64,000 nt of DNA from Aquila chrysaetos chrysaetos (GCF_900496995.4 NC_044009.1:40075505-40139504), one strand, 5' to 3'. Positions 12,331 through 23,733 are shown, numbered from the stretch's first letter. The notes: generated from the sequence alone by a model not told the origin. Made by a program: numbers and translations.

Positions 12331-13262
12331 GATTTTTTGGCTGGGGGAAAGCACAAACTTTTATTAGAATCACTGGCCACTGTAGATAATGTTTCAGCAG
12401 TCTAACATCAGGGCAAATCAGTGCAAATTATTCATCAGTATATATACACTGATACACAGTGTGTACATGCAATATAGTACAATGTGTAAAGCACCGGATT
12501 ATAGATTTTGTACTGACAGGGATTTCTGGTTTTCTGCAAACCCCAACAAATTTTCTCTTCCTGGAGAGAATGAAAAGTCTTCTCCTTAGTTTTCCCTCAT
12601 GAAATATAAATACAGCTTCCAACAAATCTCATTAACTTCCTATCAATGGCCGAGTTTTGTTTTCTGTACATTGCCAGCTCCAGTTGTTTGCAGTTCTTCA
12701 CACAATGCCACGTACATGTACCCCAGTTACTCTTTTGTGCATCCCACCCCCTGCTCTCCTCTCCTTCCTCTGAGGAGACAACACGCTTTGAGTAACCCAA
12801 TCAACCCCAGGCAAGAAAATTGTTATCTGGCTCCTCATCAAATCAAGCATTTTGCAGGGGACTGACGAAGTCCAGAAGGAGCCCTGCGAGGTTGGTGCGC
12901 TGCCCTGCTCCTTTCTCAACCCCCCAGGTAGGCAGAGCCCTGTAGCCCGTCGCCCAGCTACAGTTAGAGGGACAGGGAGAAGAGGAATAAAGAATGAGAA
13001 ACTGCAAAGAGTCATGAGAAAAGACCGTCCCTCAGTAGCTGTGCATTTTGTTTTCACATCCATGCCAAAGAGCAATGTTTCTGCAGTGCCACTTATTTTC
13101 CTTATTTCCCCACGTAAGCACGATGTACTGCTGCCTTTCTACAGCTGGAAACACCGTGAGAGGCATAGACCCAGACTTGAGCTTTTCATGTTAAACTTTC
13201 TGTAGTTTGGGTGCTAGAGCTTGGAGTTCCTACTTGTAGAGAAAATGTGCTTTCTGTTTCAG
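12331..13262. other. intron of the three-exon model
   Basis: No supported exon. A block at about 12858-12927, ending CCCAG|GTAGGC, could be an extra exon, but its acceptor is weak. The acceptor used by the next exon, TGCTTTCTGTTTCAG, ends at 13262. Confidence 0.35.
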
Positions 13263-13408
13263 ATCTGAATGGGAGAAGGGACATCTCACCATTTGAGAAC
13301 GGGCCAGGTCTGGCAAGAGTGGCCGCAAGCGTAACACTTCTTGAAAACTGTGCAGACATCATGGGCTCTGTGCATTTTGAAGAAGCTTCTGTCCTTCGGC
13401 TAAGACAG
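13263..13408 (+). CDS. coding exon of unrecognised gene
   Basis: 146 nt lie between a good acceptor (TTTCTGTTTCAG) and a good donor (ACAG|GTAACG). Only one phase is open: two bases completing a codon, then 48 codons starting LNGRRDISPFENGPG and ending HFEEASVLRLRQ. The other two phases stop early. The entry phase of 1 matches the exit phase of the exon at 11986, and the exit phase of 0 matches the exon at 14176. The residues look like ordinary globular protein, with no low complexity and no transmembrane segment. I do not recognise the family. If the TAA at 12094 is fixed, this exon is translated only by skipping or by an alternative upstream exon. Confidence 0.45.
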
Positions 13409-13740
13409 GTAACGGATGGCATGTATATTCCTAGTTCATGGTGAATGCATGTTCAAACAGTTTGCTTATCATTTAACGAGCAGTCATTTCAGTGTACGTA
13501 GTCACATGAATAAGGTCCTGTTTTAGCAGGACATTTCAATTTGTGTTTAAAGTTGAATAAGATCTTGTATGCTCTCTGAAATGAAAGGCAGGCTTCCAGG
13601 CCAGTTTTGCAGTAAATGAAAGTACCACCTCCTTTGCTGATGTAGCATTGAAGTATCCTTTTGTAATCACTGAAAAACCTTAGAAAAGTTTATGGCATTA
13701 GCTCAATATCCATAATCCAATATAGATTAAACCTGGCAGG

Positions 13741-13799
13741 AATGAAAAAGAAAAAAAAAAGAAAACGAAAAGAAAAGAAAAGAAAAAAGAAAAAAGAAG
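13741..13799. repeat. A-rich (GAAAA)n tract
   Basis: Degenerate GAAAA and GAAAAA repeats on the plus strand within the intron after the exon at 13263. A simple repeat with no clear source element. Confidence 0.8.
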
Positions 13800-13890
13800 C
13801 AGCTATCAGGAAATTAGCATTGAAGTTACACTTAGGATATACTTTGGAGAGAGGAAAAATAAAATGAGGCTTAATCAAAATGTAGAATGC

Positions 13891-14010
13891 AGGAAGATGG
13901 CACCTGCCTCAAGGAACTTACCACTGAAGCTTTAAACAAGAGACAACACATACATGGAGGCAGATAGGAATCAGAGCTGCATATCATCCTGATGAGTATT
14001 GTCTCATCGT
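13891..14010. repeat. MIR-like ancient SINE fragment
   Basis: The pattern CCTCAAGGAACTTACCACTG, followed by ACAAGAGACAACACATACA and GGAGGCAGATAGGAA, matches the middle of tetrapod MIR/CORE-type SINEs (compare CAAGGAGCTTACAATCTA). The copy is strongly diverged. Confidence 0.4.
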
Positions 14011-14175
14011 CTACCCACAGTTGAGATTTCCCCCAGGTAACAGGGCTACTTTAAAAAAAGAATGGAATGTCTTGTGCCAAAAAATCTTCCCCATTCTCCT
14101 AGCAAATTCTAAGCCAGCATTGCACATGACATTGTTAATTTATTAAATATCATTGTTATTAATTATATTCTGTAG

Positions 14176-14253
14176 ATACGAGGTGCCTTCAGACTTGGTG
14201 CAACATCATTGACCCCAGAGCTGGTACAGCTGTTTAAATCAGGGCAGAACTGA
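14176..14253 (+). CDS. terminal coding exon of unrecognised gene
   Basis: After an acceptor ending ATATTCTGTAG, 25 codons are open from IRGAFRLGATSLTPELVQ to a TGA at 14251-14253, ending LFKSGQN. Entry phase 0 matches the donor at 13408, so the joined tail reads LRQ-IRGAF without a break. An AATAAA at 14491 lies about 240 bases beyond the stop, a normal 3' UTR length. The acceptor pyrimidine tract is only moderate. The protein is not recognised. Confidence depends on the phase agreement with two other exons rather than on homology. Confidence 0.4.
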   Translation: MRGAFRLGATSLTPELVQLFKSGQN

Positions 14254-14490
14254 TTGTGTACTAGTTCCCACCTGGACTTAACCAGATATCATAAAGATAT
14301 GAGTTGCATGAAATGTGATTTGAGGCCTCTATCTCCTAGTCATCATCCCACATGTAATTATTTTCTCAATTCTAAAAGAGAAGCATATTTAAATATGTAT
14401 TTTTTTCTGGTAGCTTCTACCCGTGAGTATCCTTTGGAATGCTCAAATGGGCCTTTTAATTTATCATGAGGATCTATGAACATTTGTAGA

Positions 14491-14496
14491 AATAAA
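14491..14496 (+). terminator. poly(A) signal AATAAA
   Basis: A canonical hexamer in the predicted 3' UTR of the exon at 14176; a second AATAAA starts at about 14570. Confidence 0.4.
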
Positions 14497-14515
14497 TCCT
14501 ATAGATGTGAACAGA

Positions 14516-16559
14516 GCAGAATGGAGCATCCCCCGTTGTGTTTTCAACAATTTTTTTAAATATCTTCTTTAATAAAAAATTACAGTCCTCTTTCAGAACA
14601 ATATCAAACATTTTAAAAGCCACATTTGTGCCTTTTGAGGCTAGTCTAACTTCCTCTGTGGTTAATCAGATTCATTCCATTGACCTAACAGAAGTGGGAC
14701 AGATCCCAGGTTAGCAATCCTGGACCTGGTGGTATGTCAATCTTTTATCATAGTGAGAGCTTTTTTAAAAACTGTGATTAAAACCCCCTCTTCCCTTAGT
14801 CCAGAACATTTTTTAATGTATCCTCTATATCCACACACTCATGCTACAGCAAGGTGTAGTAAGCGTACGTTGTCATATATCTTTATGTCCCTACTTGGTT
14901 TCATCCCCATCAAGTTGTACAAGTGCAGGAGGGAAGACCAGAGGGAAGAGCTGCACTTTGACCTCTTGTTCATATTTTGGTTCTTTTATGTATACCAAAT
15001 GTCAGTCATTCTGTCATCTATTTAATCTCGGATACCTATGGAAGATTAAGAGAGGGCAGTTCAATGAGCAGAGCAGGAGAGGGAAGGATGGATGAGCTAC
15101 AGCAGTCAGATAATGTAAAAGCCGACTCAAAGTTCTCAAAAAACTCCAGCCGTTGCCAGCCATCATCCTTCTGACAAAAAGGAGGAGTTTCCGTTCAGGC
15201 TTAAAAATCGCCATCTTCTAAAGGATTGACACGTATGAATTCTAGAAAGGAAAACTGTCCTTCTTAACTACATAACTGTTCTGAACTAATCCTTTAATTC
15301 CTCCTTCTTTTGATTTTAAAAATGTTCTTGGCCAACAGTCTGGATGTACATGTGTTTGTAACTATGCAGCAAGAATTTAGAACATATCTAACGTTAATTT
15401 TTTGCCAGCTTCCCTTTTTGGTCCATCCAAAACCCCCTTATTCTAACCCACCTCCCAAGCTGCCAGGTCATCTTTCCCCAGTAAAGTAACCTGGGAATAA
15501 AAGTGAGCTTTGTTTTCTGGAGATCAAAGACTTCCTACTTTTGGTAACCAAAGCCCCCCTCTCCATTGTGTGGTGCTCTTCAGCAGTAGGTGCAATGAAA
15601 CTCCTCTCAGCACAAAATTATCCACCTGCACGGGGTAAGGTTGCGCTGCTGTGCCAGCACGGACTGCATGCATAGCAGCGGGGGGGAGGAGGGAATTTCT
15701 TTGGATGAAATAGTGGGTGCATGCTAGTGCCAGCCTTTGACCCCCTCAAAAAAGTTGCAATGTTGGTTGGTGGTTGGCAGAATAACCTGTTGCCCTGCAG
15801 TCGTCCCCAAGCCATCTGAATGGAATAAATGGGATTTGGGGGTGCATGGGGAGCCAGTTGTCAGTCTCAAATATCAGCCCTCTAATGCCACCCCCCCCCC
15901 CCCCCCCCAAAAAGGAGGCGTGCAAACTTTCAGACAGCAGGCACCAAAATTGGTAGAAGATTTTTAGGATTAAAATTGTAGTATCGAGCCTGGGGTCCAG
16001 CCAGGTTGCTTTGAGCAGGCTAGAAGAGGAAGGTTTCTGAGTGGCATAAAGGTCATTTTCCACTTGCCCGGACCTGGACTGTGTGTCGGGCAAATCCACT
16101 GGCAAATGTTAACACTGCCCAAGGGACTGAAAGTGAAGCTGGGGGCTGATGTGGCATGCGGTTGCCATGGTACTGGCCATAATCCTGCCGGAGTCAGATA
16201 CCCTGATGATACGGCGAGTTTCAGCTTGCTCTTGGGTACAGCGCGGTGACCCTCCCCGGCAGCATCTGGTTGTGTTTTAAACTTTTGATAAATTCCATAG
16301 CCAAAGAAATCAAAACAAATCAAGTAACAAGCCCAGTCTGGCCGAAGTCCAAGTTAAAACTGCTGCATTTCTCATTGGTATTACTGTTAATGCACCAGAC
16401 CAGTGCAAAAGCGAAGATATTTGGGGTGGGAGCGGGGCACTTTTTGCACATTCTTTTTCCTCTCCTCGCAGCCTCGATCCCCAAACACGAGGATTAAAAT
16501 AGATTATCATGCTCCGGTGAGGTTGGTTACCGCGTTTAGGGAACAATCTTTAATGAAGG
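14516..16559. other. no gene; contains C18 run
   Basis: No supported exon. A run of 18 C at 15891-15908 is followed by AAAAAGG. This is a slippage-prone tract and a possible assembly error point. Sequence becomes GC-rich from about 16.5 kb into the CpG island. Confidence 0.4.
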
Positions 16560-16738
16560 CTTCTCCCACCGAAGATGTTCCCGAAGGCTAAAGCCGCCCG
16601 AGTGCCGGCGCTGGCTCCCCGCCGGCTTACGGCCACAGCCCGGGCCGGGCTGGCCGCGGCTGCGGAGATGCTCCGCGGAACTTTGCTGTCTCCAACCCCG
16701 GCGGGGCGGGGGTTTGAAAAGTAGCGCAAACTACCGGG

Positions 16739-16800
16739 GAAAAAAAAAAAAAGAAAAAAAAAAACCCAAAACCAAAAAACAAACCACCAAAGTTGGAGGA
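16739..16800. repeat. A-rich tract inside CpG island
   Basis: Runs of A broken by G and CC, followed by the purine-rich stretch at about 16795. It interrupts the CpG island and creates spurious long open frames. Confidence 0.75.
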
Positions 16801-17320
16801 AAACCAACCCCCCAGCTCCATCCCCGCCTCTCTGCGCGAGTGAATCTGCACAAGGCCAAACTTTTGTTGTTTGGGGGAGGAGGGGGCTACTTTTCCCGAA
16901 GAAGGGGGATTTTTGTGGTTTTGTTGCAGATGCCCTCCAGCTGAGGGCTGGAGGCGGGGGGAAGGCTGCCGGCGGCCCCGCTCCCGGCCCGCTCCGGAGC
17001 GGCACGGCGGGGCCGGGCTGGGGGAGCGGAGCCCACCCCGGCTGCGAGAAAGCCCCGCACCCAAAATGGTGCGGTTGGCCGAGGCGAGGGAGTGATCCGG
17101 GATGAAAGGGGATGGGGGAGGAGGGAGAGGATCCGGAGCGGTCCGCTGCTCCCGCGCCGAAAGGGTGCGAAGGTTTTGATTCCCCCCCCCCCCCTTTTTT
17201 TTTTTTAAAAGGGGGGGCGGGGGGCGGGAGGAGAAAACAGACCCTACAGTCAGTTTTCGTCTTGTGTCAGGGCTTGAAAGCGCTCCAGCGTCTTCCCTGC
17301 AGGCTGCTCAACTTCAACCT

Positions 17321-17328
17321 GTGTGTAT

Positions 17329-17368
<40 letters not shown>

Positions 17369-17373
17369 AAAAA
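17321..17373. repeat. (TG)n(TA)n microsatellite with A run
   Basis: GTGTGTATGTATG passes into about 12 TA units and then an A run. It is alternating purine-pyrimidine DNA within a promoter region, likely variable in length. Confidence 0.85.
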
Positions 17374-17478
17374 GTGTGTCTATGTGTGCGCGCCGTGTCC
17401 CGCTGCCGGCCCGGGCTGATGGGCAGCAGGAGCCGCCCTGCAGCCGCGGCGCCCCGCACCTCTCCAAACTGCCCCTGG

Positions 17479-17556
17479 CCCCCCCATCCCTCCTTCCCTC
17501 CCTCTCTCCCTCCCTCCCTCCCTCCCTCCTTCCATCCCTCCCTCCATCCCCGCCCG
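17479..17556. repeat. (CCCT)n-rich polypyrimidine tract
   Basis: Repeated CCCT and TCCC units over about 75 bases, with GGGA on the other strand. Long pyrimidine mirror tracts of this kind can form triplex or G-quadruplex structures next to promoters. Confidence 0.8.
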
Positions 17557-17599
17557 CCTCCGCGGAACCGCTCCGCGGCAGCAGCCGGGGAGAACACCG

Positions 17600-17791
17600 C
17601 GCCGCCGCCGGGATTCGCGGCAGCTTTTGGCGAGGAGCTGAGCGGGGGGGGGGGAGAGGCACAAAAGGGAAGGACGGAGGGAAAGTCCCTCCCACGCCCC
17701 CCTCCCCCAAGTTTATGATGGGGGTCCGGAGGAGCAGCTCTGCTCCGCAGCAACCGCTCGCCTGCTGAAAACTTGCTGCTCCGCTTTTGGG
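17600..17791 (+). other. candidate non-coding first exon
   Basis: Promoter-like GC-rich sequence leads to TTTGGG|GTAAAG, a usable donor at 17792. The only ATG nearby (about 17716) opens a 16-residue frame that stops before the donor, so this would be a 5' UTR exon with a short upstream ORF. The start point is a guess. Confidence 0.3.
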
Positions 17792-18025
17792 GTAAAGTTG
17801 ATGCTTATTGTGTCTTTTCATTGTGCTTGTTATTTTTATTTTTTATTTCATTTTTTTCCCCTCTTCTCCCGCTTTTGTCGGAGGTGCCCTGCGCCGGGGT
17901 GGGGTGAGGGAGGGTAGAAATTTTGCCAGGGGCTCTCCTCGCACCGAGTGCCCGAGGGGGGGGGGGTCCCGTCCCGTGTGCCCCCCCACCTCCCCCGCAG
18001 GTGAGCAGGGCGGATGCGGCGCGGG

Positions 18026-18060
18026 TGTTCGTGTCTGTGTGTGTGTGTGCGTGTGCGTGC
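18026..18060. repeat. (GT)n microsatellite
   Basis: A GT run, partly GC-interrupted, just downstream of CAG|GTGAGC at 18001. It is a typical Z-DNA-prone tract. Confidence 0.85.
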
Positions 18061-18559
18061 CCCCCCCCTCGGCCCCCCCGAGCCCGCCGGGACCGGGCTT
18101 TGGGCCGTGCCTCCACGGCCATTGTTTTTCCCGGGGGCTGCGGTGACAGTCCCAGCCCCGAGCCGCTACCGGGACCGTCTTGCCCCGGGTCCCGGAGGAT
18201 AGCCGGGCTCCCCAAAGCCAGCAGTGAGTTCGCCTTTTTTTTTAAAAAAAATAAAGTTGCCCCCCCCCCCCTTCTTGTCACCCCCGGGAGGGGCAATCTT
18301 TCGACAAGTATATTTGCTGAGGAATTTAAAAAATTCCCTGCTGCAACTTGATCCCTGTGTGATGAGGAGCGGCTTGGAGAGACCCGGACTCCAATCCTAT
18401 TAAGGACTTAGAGAGTTGAGAGTTTTTCCCCCGGACTCGGTGGCTTTAAAACAATCGGGGAGGAGGGGAGGGAGATGGGCTCATCTAGACGCCTTTTCTG
18501 CCTCAAGTGATTGCCATCATTTCCTGGGAAACCTGACTTTTCCAGCGCAGGGGCTTAAG

Positions 18560-18628
18560 ATGGTTTATCAGTGGTCCTGCCGCTGGCCCTGCTGCCGGCT
18601 TTTCCGATGGTTAAGGGGTTTTATATAT
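18560..18628 (+). CDS. candidate short first coding exon, unrecognised
   Basis: An ATG in strong Kozak context (AAGATGG) at 18560 begins MVYQWSCRWPCCRLFRWL and runs in frame to TAT|GTAAGC at 18629, a good donor, giving 23 codons and exit phase 0. The residues are rich in Trp, Cys and Arg, as in membrane-proximal or palmitoylated N-termini. If unspliced, the frame continues for 94 residues in total. It would then pass a hydrophobic stretch (residues about 20-32, GFIYVSILIYIFF) into low-complexity GC-driven sequence, which looks less natural. I do not recognise it. No downstream exon in the window supports it. Confidence 0.25.
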
Positions 18629-18860
18629 GTAAGCATATTGATATATATATTTTTTGATTCTGCTAACCTGCAGCCTGGGCTTCAGAACTTCCCGGGACGG
18701 GGCTGCGCCTCTGCCGCGGGTGCGGTGACGGTGCGCGGTGCGCGCAAAGCCGTGTCCCCTCCGCGGGGCTGGGGCCCGGCTTCGCCGCCCGGTACGGGTG
18801 TGCGGGTGAGCAAATGTCCAGGCGTGGGGGTCACCGCGGGCTGAGCCGGCGAAACTCGGT

Positions 18861-20028
18861 GCCTTCCTATAGGTGCCCTCGTATTTCCTACAGCTCCAGG
18901 TACCGGAAACCTGTATGCCCACCTTTGTGCGTATAGAAATTAGCATTTCATAGGAGTATCGTGTTTATATTTTTACAGCCACAGATAAAGGCACTAGTTG
19001 TAAAACTTTGTCCTGCCAGTCCCCTTCACTTTTTAATTTTATTTTATCTTTTTTTGCATCTGAGGCTCTTGGGACGTACAAGAATTTGAAAGTAAACGTT
19101 CGACTAGCATGCTGCGTAAAACAGCATTTAAACAAATAATGTATTGGCACGCACTGTGGAGTTGGTGCCAAAAAAGTAAGGTAAATAAGCCATGAAATTC
19201 AAAATATACAGGAACGCAATAGACTGATTTGTTCTAAGACTTGCTGATTTGATCTGTTTGTTCTAGCTACCTTGCTTTAAAAAAGAAAAGGTTTGGGTTT
19301 TTTTAGTTCTAAACCTAATTCACTTAACTTCACTAGAAAAGAAACTACATTCACCTGGAACAGAGGATCCTGCTAAATAATTGTTTATGCTCCTGGGATG
19401 TTTGAAATGCACGGCAATTGCTGCATACAGCAACTACAGTTGGCGGATTGGTTTGGTTCAACTTTTCTGATGGGCAGATATGGTAATTTGTATTTTGGCT
19501 GGAACTTCAGGAAATGTTGACACCTGTCAAACTTTGAATTGCAATAAAAATGTCATATTGAACGTTATTGCGAAACTGACAACTTTTAGGAAGTGAATGA
19601 AATTCATTATGGCTTTTCCACTGTAAACAACTCTTGGAAATTTGTCATTTGATTGAAAACATGACCTATCTGTAGCACTGAAAAGTGCCTGATCCACTGA
19701 AGATGAACTGTTAATCTACGGGTATGCGTATATCCAAGCCTCTGGTGTATATTTGTGAAAGAGCTAATCTTTAAAGCAAGGTGAGGTAAGATTCACTTGA
19801 TCTTGAATGTTGTTATTGCTTAAAGTATGTGACTTTGAAGTGCCCAGAAATGCAACTGCTGTTCTTCAAAGAAAAACAGATCTTGAGGACTGTTTCCAAC
19901 TTCCTTTCAATGTCTTTTTTTCAGTGTGTCAAAGGGGGATGTATACAGATGGACAAATACTGTTTGTGTTAGGTCATTCATTTAGAGAAAAATTAGAGCC
20001 GTAGAAGAATTTGAACTAGATGCATATG
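18861..20028. other. non-coding sequence downstream of CpG island
   Basis: AT-rich and without a supported exon. It contains the possible conserved non-coding block listed at 19381-19680. Confidence 0.4.
19381..19680. promoter_or_regulatory. possible conserved non-coding element
   Basis: This repeat-free, AT-rich block lies about 0.5-0.8 kb past the CpG island. It contains an inverted pair of TGACA sites two bases apart (TTGACACCTGTCAA at 19517-19530), the kind of site bound by MEIS/TGIF homeodomain proteins, which also holds the E-box CACCTG. Several other TGACA-like sites lie within 150 bases. No conservation data were available. Confidence 0.2.
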
Positions 20029-20108
20029 CCAGTATAAATCTAGTGTAATTTCATTGAAGCTACTCCAGTTTATACTTGTATAAAAGAAAACAGAACTTGA
20101 CCTCAGAT
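20029..20108. repeat. ancient self-complementary repeat (MITE-like)
   Basis: Two arms, AGTATAAATCTAGTGTAAT and CTCCAGTTTATACTTGTATAA, flank a TTCATTGAAG centre. The order of motifs matches the copy at 5210-5280. It is an old, diverged amniote repeat. Confidence 0.45.
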
Positions 20109-21784
20109 ATCCAATACGCAGCAGCCAGCATTCCCTAATGTCACACTGAACACTGAAGTCACATTTGGGAGAGGCAGCCTTTTTGCGGCATATATATAAT
20201 GACCAGAATTTTTGACATTGTTTTGAAAACCAGTTGAAACTTTTATGGCAAAGAACCATTTTTTACTATGGCTTCTGTGATTCTAATGATCTCAGCTTCC
20301 CTTTCAGTGGCATATTTGTATAGAAGCTGTACAGGCTCTGAGGCTATGTGATCAGCTGTATAGGGGAAGGGTTATGTGATCACTACATCACTGTATAACT
20401 TGAAAATACGTTTTTCATGACCCTGATATTTTATTTCTATTTAGACAGCTTGACTTTTTCTAATGAGTTTTCCAGTCCTCTGGCCCCATCTTTTTTGTCT
20501 AAGGATACAGGAGAGCATCTGACCTAGTATCAATAGCATTATCCTCATTTTCTGCTGGTAAGTACAGAGGACACTTGGTTAACTGCCTCCCCCTGGTTTT
20601 GGTGGCCTACTGTAAGCCAGTTGTTTGCCCTGTAGTCTGAAAGGTACACAGATACTTCATGCTTTTGTACTCTGAGAAGTGCTCTGTTCATAGTGAAGTT
20701 TCCAGTGCAGATTAGCGAAGGCAGTGGATTCAGTAAGCAGCGACCAAAATCTGTATGTATTTGTGCAGCAAACACCTATCTATTGCTCCATCACAAAGCC
20801 TCCACTTAATAATCTGGCCAAGGATTTCAAGGCAGCGAGTTTTTTCAAAGAAGCTACTTAGGAACATTAGATGTGACTATAGCATCAAACTAATTAGTTG
20901 CCACTCCATTTCTATGAAGCTGCCAGGGCTTTATAGAAATGCGATATTTGCACTTCTCACTTGCTGTTGAGGCATTGAGGTTAAGCAGTCTCTGCTTTTT
21001 GTCTGCTTTTTTTACTGATGGGAAAGATTCCAGAGCATTGTTTGAGAGCTGCACAACCCCCTTATATACCTGGGTAAATATTTTAAACAGTTGCGCATTT
21101 GGACAACTTGCCACAAAGCATTAAGTGGTATTTAGGGTTTGCTTCAGCTCTGTTCCCAGGGCCCTTTTAAAGAAAACCAAAACAACAGGAGGTTTTTGGG
21201 AATGAATTAAATCAACACTAAATAAAATAATAGCAAAGAATGACTCCTAGTATGAATGACGGCAAGAAGGCATAGTGTTCGAAGATAAATAATACATGTG
21301 TGCCTGTGCATCTCCACCTATATGTACACACATGTGTGTATGCATGTAATACGTACGGTTCTTGACCCAGGTATACAGCAGGTCCCATGTATGTGCATCT
21401 TCTAGACTTTTACTGGTATTTGGTGTGCAAGTAATAAGAACCGGATCTCACACCATAATCTTGATAGTTGAAGAGGCAAAATTGCAGGTTTCCCTTGTGA
21501 ATAAGGGACTGGAATGGAAATACTGGGTAATCGGGTCTAATTTTCTGCAGGCCAGTTCCAGTTGGGAGTGAATACATGTTAGATGTGTATAGTCCAGGAG
21601 AGGCCACAGAACTTTTCTTCATTCATGCTCATCTCCTGTAACCCTTTAACTTCTTGTAAACAAAACCAAACTGAATACACAAAAGCTGAAATGTGCTGCA
21701 TGAAGGGAACAGGAAAGTTGTTGTCCTGTGATTCGAAAGTTCAGAGCCGTAAAAATTGTTTGGGATTTGTGAATATTCAGTGCC

Positions 21785-21912
21785 ACTGAAAAAGAGGCCT
21801 TGGTGCCTGGAAGTGGACACCCAAATTAGAAAACATTTGAAAATAGGCTCCTCTGGGCCCCCATTGTAATGAATGGAAGTGTTTCTGGTACTGTCCTGGG
21901 CATGGCTGCCCA
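21785..21912. repeat. possible ancient dispersed repeat
   Basis: Motifs such as GGACACCCAAATTAG, TTTGAAAATAGGCTCCT, CCCATTGTAATGAATGGAAG and CCCAAATACATTAG occur in the order of a common old amniote repeat that carries TTTGAAAATCTGG. The match is loose. Confidence 0.25.
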
Positions 21913-23711
21913 AATACATTAGTCACCGGTGAGTCTTTTCTCATCATCTCACAATTATTTGCGATTGGCTGTCACCTTTCTGCAATTATAAATATTCCAA
22001 GAGGAAACAATACAAATTAGAGCTGTAGGTACCGGGATCTTTGTACTGGATGTATTTCTTTTTACTTTCTAAGTGTTCTTTTTCATATGAAAAGAGTTTA
22101 GCAGCTTTATCCTTATTCAAGTCTTTTCTTTTTGTATCTGCTGGGGAGAAAACCATTAATTTTGAGGAATGGTGAGAGTAAGCCTTAAGCTGTCTTTGAC
22201 ATTTTAGTTTAACTTGAATAGGTTAATTTTTTTTTTTTTTTTAAAGAAAACAAGTTGGTGGGAAGTGTGTTTTAACTGTGAGCGCCTGATTTCAACCATT
22301 AGCATAAGAAAAAAAGTTTTAGTGCATTTACTATTGTATTGAATGAAGAGTTCCAACAGTCAGGGAAAAGAAAGTAAAAGGCTGTAAAGAAATGATGGTC
22401 TATTCAGATTATTCAGCAGCCCAAAGCTCTGGTCATCTGCCTCTGAAATCTGTGATCGGGATATCACTTTTATCTTCCTGTGCCTTTCTCTCGCCTTTTT
22501 CACATGTTCACTTTTGTCAAGGTTTATTGATCACGTTTTCTTCTCTGCAAATCTGTGGAAAATTTAATGAACCAAAAACAACAGAGAAATAAAAGGAACT
22601 TTTTATTCATTAGCACTAGATTGAATTTTGTTCTATAGTCAGTACCCTCTTGCCTCCCATGTGCGTCATTGTGTCGCTCCTGCAGCACTTACAGTACATA
22701 CAGTGGGGATGGCTGCATTATTAATTCTCTTCCAGGGAAAAGTTTGTTTAATGTTGTGATCTCCTGGCAGATCCAGCCCTGCTGCTTGTCTCTTCTTCTC
22801 TGCCCTCCTGACATTCAGATTCTTGACTGTGGTGCTTCTGCCGCTAAATACCTTAAAGTGTGTATTCCGCAGAGCATTTACATCTTCAAGAATGAAATGT
22901 ATTTGCTGCTTAGCAATTAAACCCAAATTTAAATGATTGCAGATTAGTAGTGGTTATTTACAATCCTGATTGTTTTGGTGCTGTGATCCTTGCTCATTAC
23001 ACATCTGCTTTGCCGTGGTGCTGCCCCAGAGGGCTTTGTGATGCAAATGCTTTTGTTAACTTACAAATAGTTTCAGTATCTAGATCATCTCAGGTGACAT
23101 ATTTAAGTCTCTTCTTTTTTCCCAGATGGACTTAAAAAGCTGTAATTAAATGTGGCTTCCAGTATGATTAAGCTTTGCTAACATTTTCCATGGAACGATT
23201 TACTTGAACTCTGGCACTTTCTGATCCTGTCACTGGAAGATTTTTCAATAAAGGCCCTTTTTAACATTAATTTTATTTCATTTAGTGCAGCTTGTAAGTG
23301 TAGGGAAATGAGTTAAAATGGAGCATATATCTGCCTGAGAGATTTCTTGGGTGTTTCTTGATTCCAAAGAACTTCACTGCTGCTCTGTGTTAAATGCTAA
23401 GGTGTAAATCCCAGGGGAAGGAAAACCATAGAGTTCTGTAGAATAGTCCCAAATACCTCGTAATGAGTAGTCCTATCAGTGCTGATACTTTTAAGGGATG
23501 AGCTAAAAGCCACAAATGGGCATCCGTACTTGAGCTTGTAATTTCAGCTACAGTGATAGCACATCTGTGACTGCATCTGTTTTTCTGTGCACTGAGTGAC
23601 TCTCCATTCTGTAGGAATACACACCTGCAATCTTAAACTGCCTCTAAATCTAGAGAAAGGACTTTGTGCCCAGCAGAATGAAGCCTGCTGGGAAAATCTG
23701 GGCTCCTGTTT

Positions 23712-23733
23712 AAAAAAAAAAAAAAAAAAAAAA
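23712..23733. repeat. A22 homopolymer
   Basis: A pure A run on the plus strand. It could be the tail of a retroposed sequence from the left, but no source gene and no flanking duplication is recognised. Confidence 0.8.

Larger units (their letters stand above)
16560..18860. promoter_or_regulatory. CpG island, likely bidirectional-capable promoter
   Basis: From about 16.56 to 18.86 kb the sequence is far richer in G+C and in CpG than its surroundings, with many CGGC, GCGC, CCGCC and GGGGCGGG motifs (Sp-type GC boxes). It also has long G and C runs. It has no clear TATA box in the core and several strong donors on the plus strand (17792, 18001, 18629). This is the signature of a constitutive or developmental gene promoter. 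Direction is not settled. Plus-strand donors favour transcription to the right, into the 45-kb exon-poor stretch, but a minus-strand transcript is not excluded. Confidence 0.7.

Noticed and set aside
16550..17821. Many 110-218 codon frames on both strands in the CpG island
   Set aside because: They are built from homopolymers and CCCT or TA repeats (poly-Gly, Pro-Ser, Ile-Tyr). They reflect composition, not protein.
23540..23733. Possible processed pseudogene ending in A22
   Set aside because: The sequence before the A run matches no gene I know, and no flanking duplication is visible.
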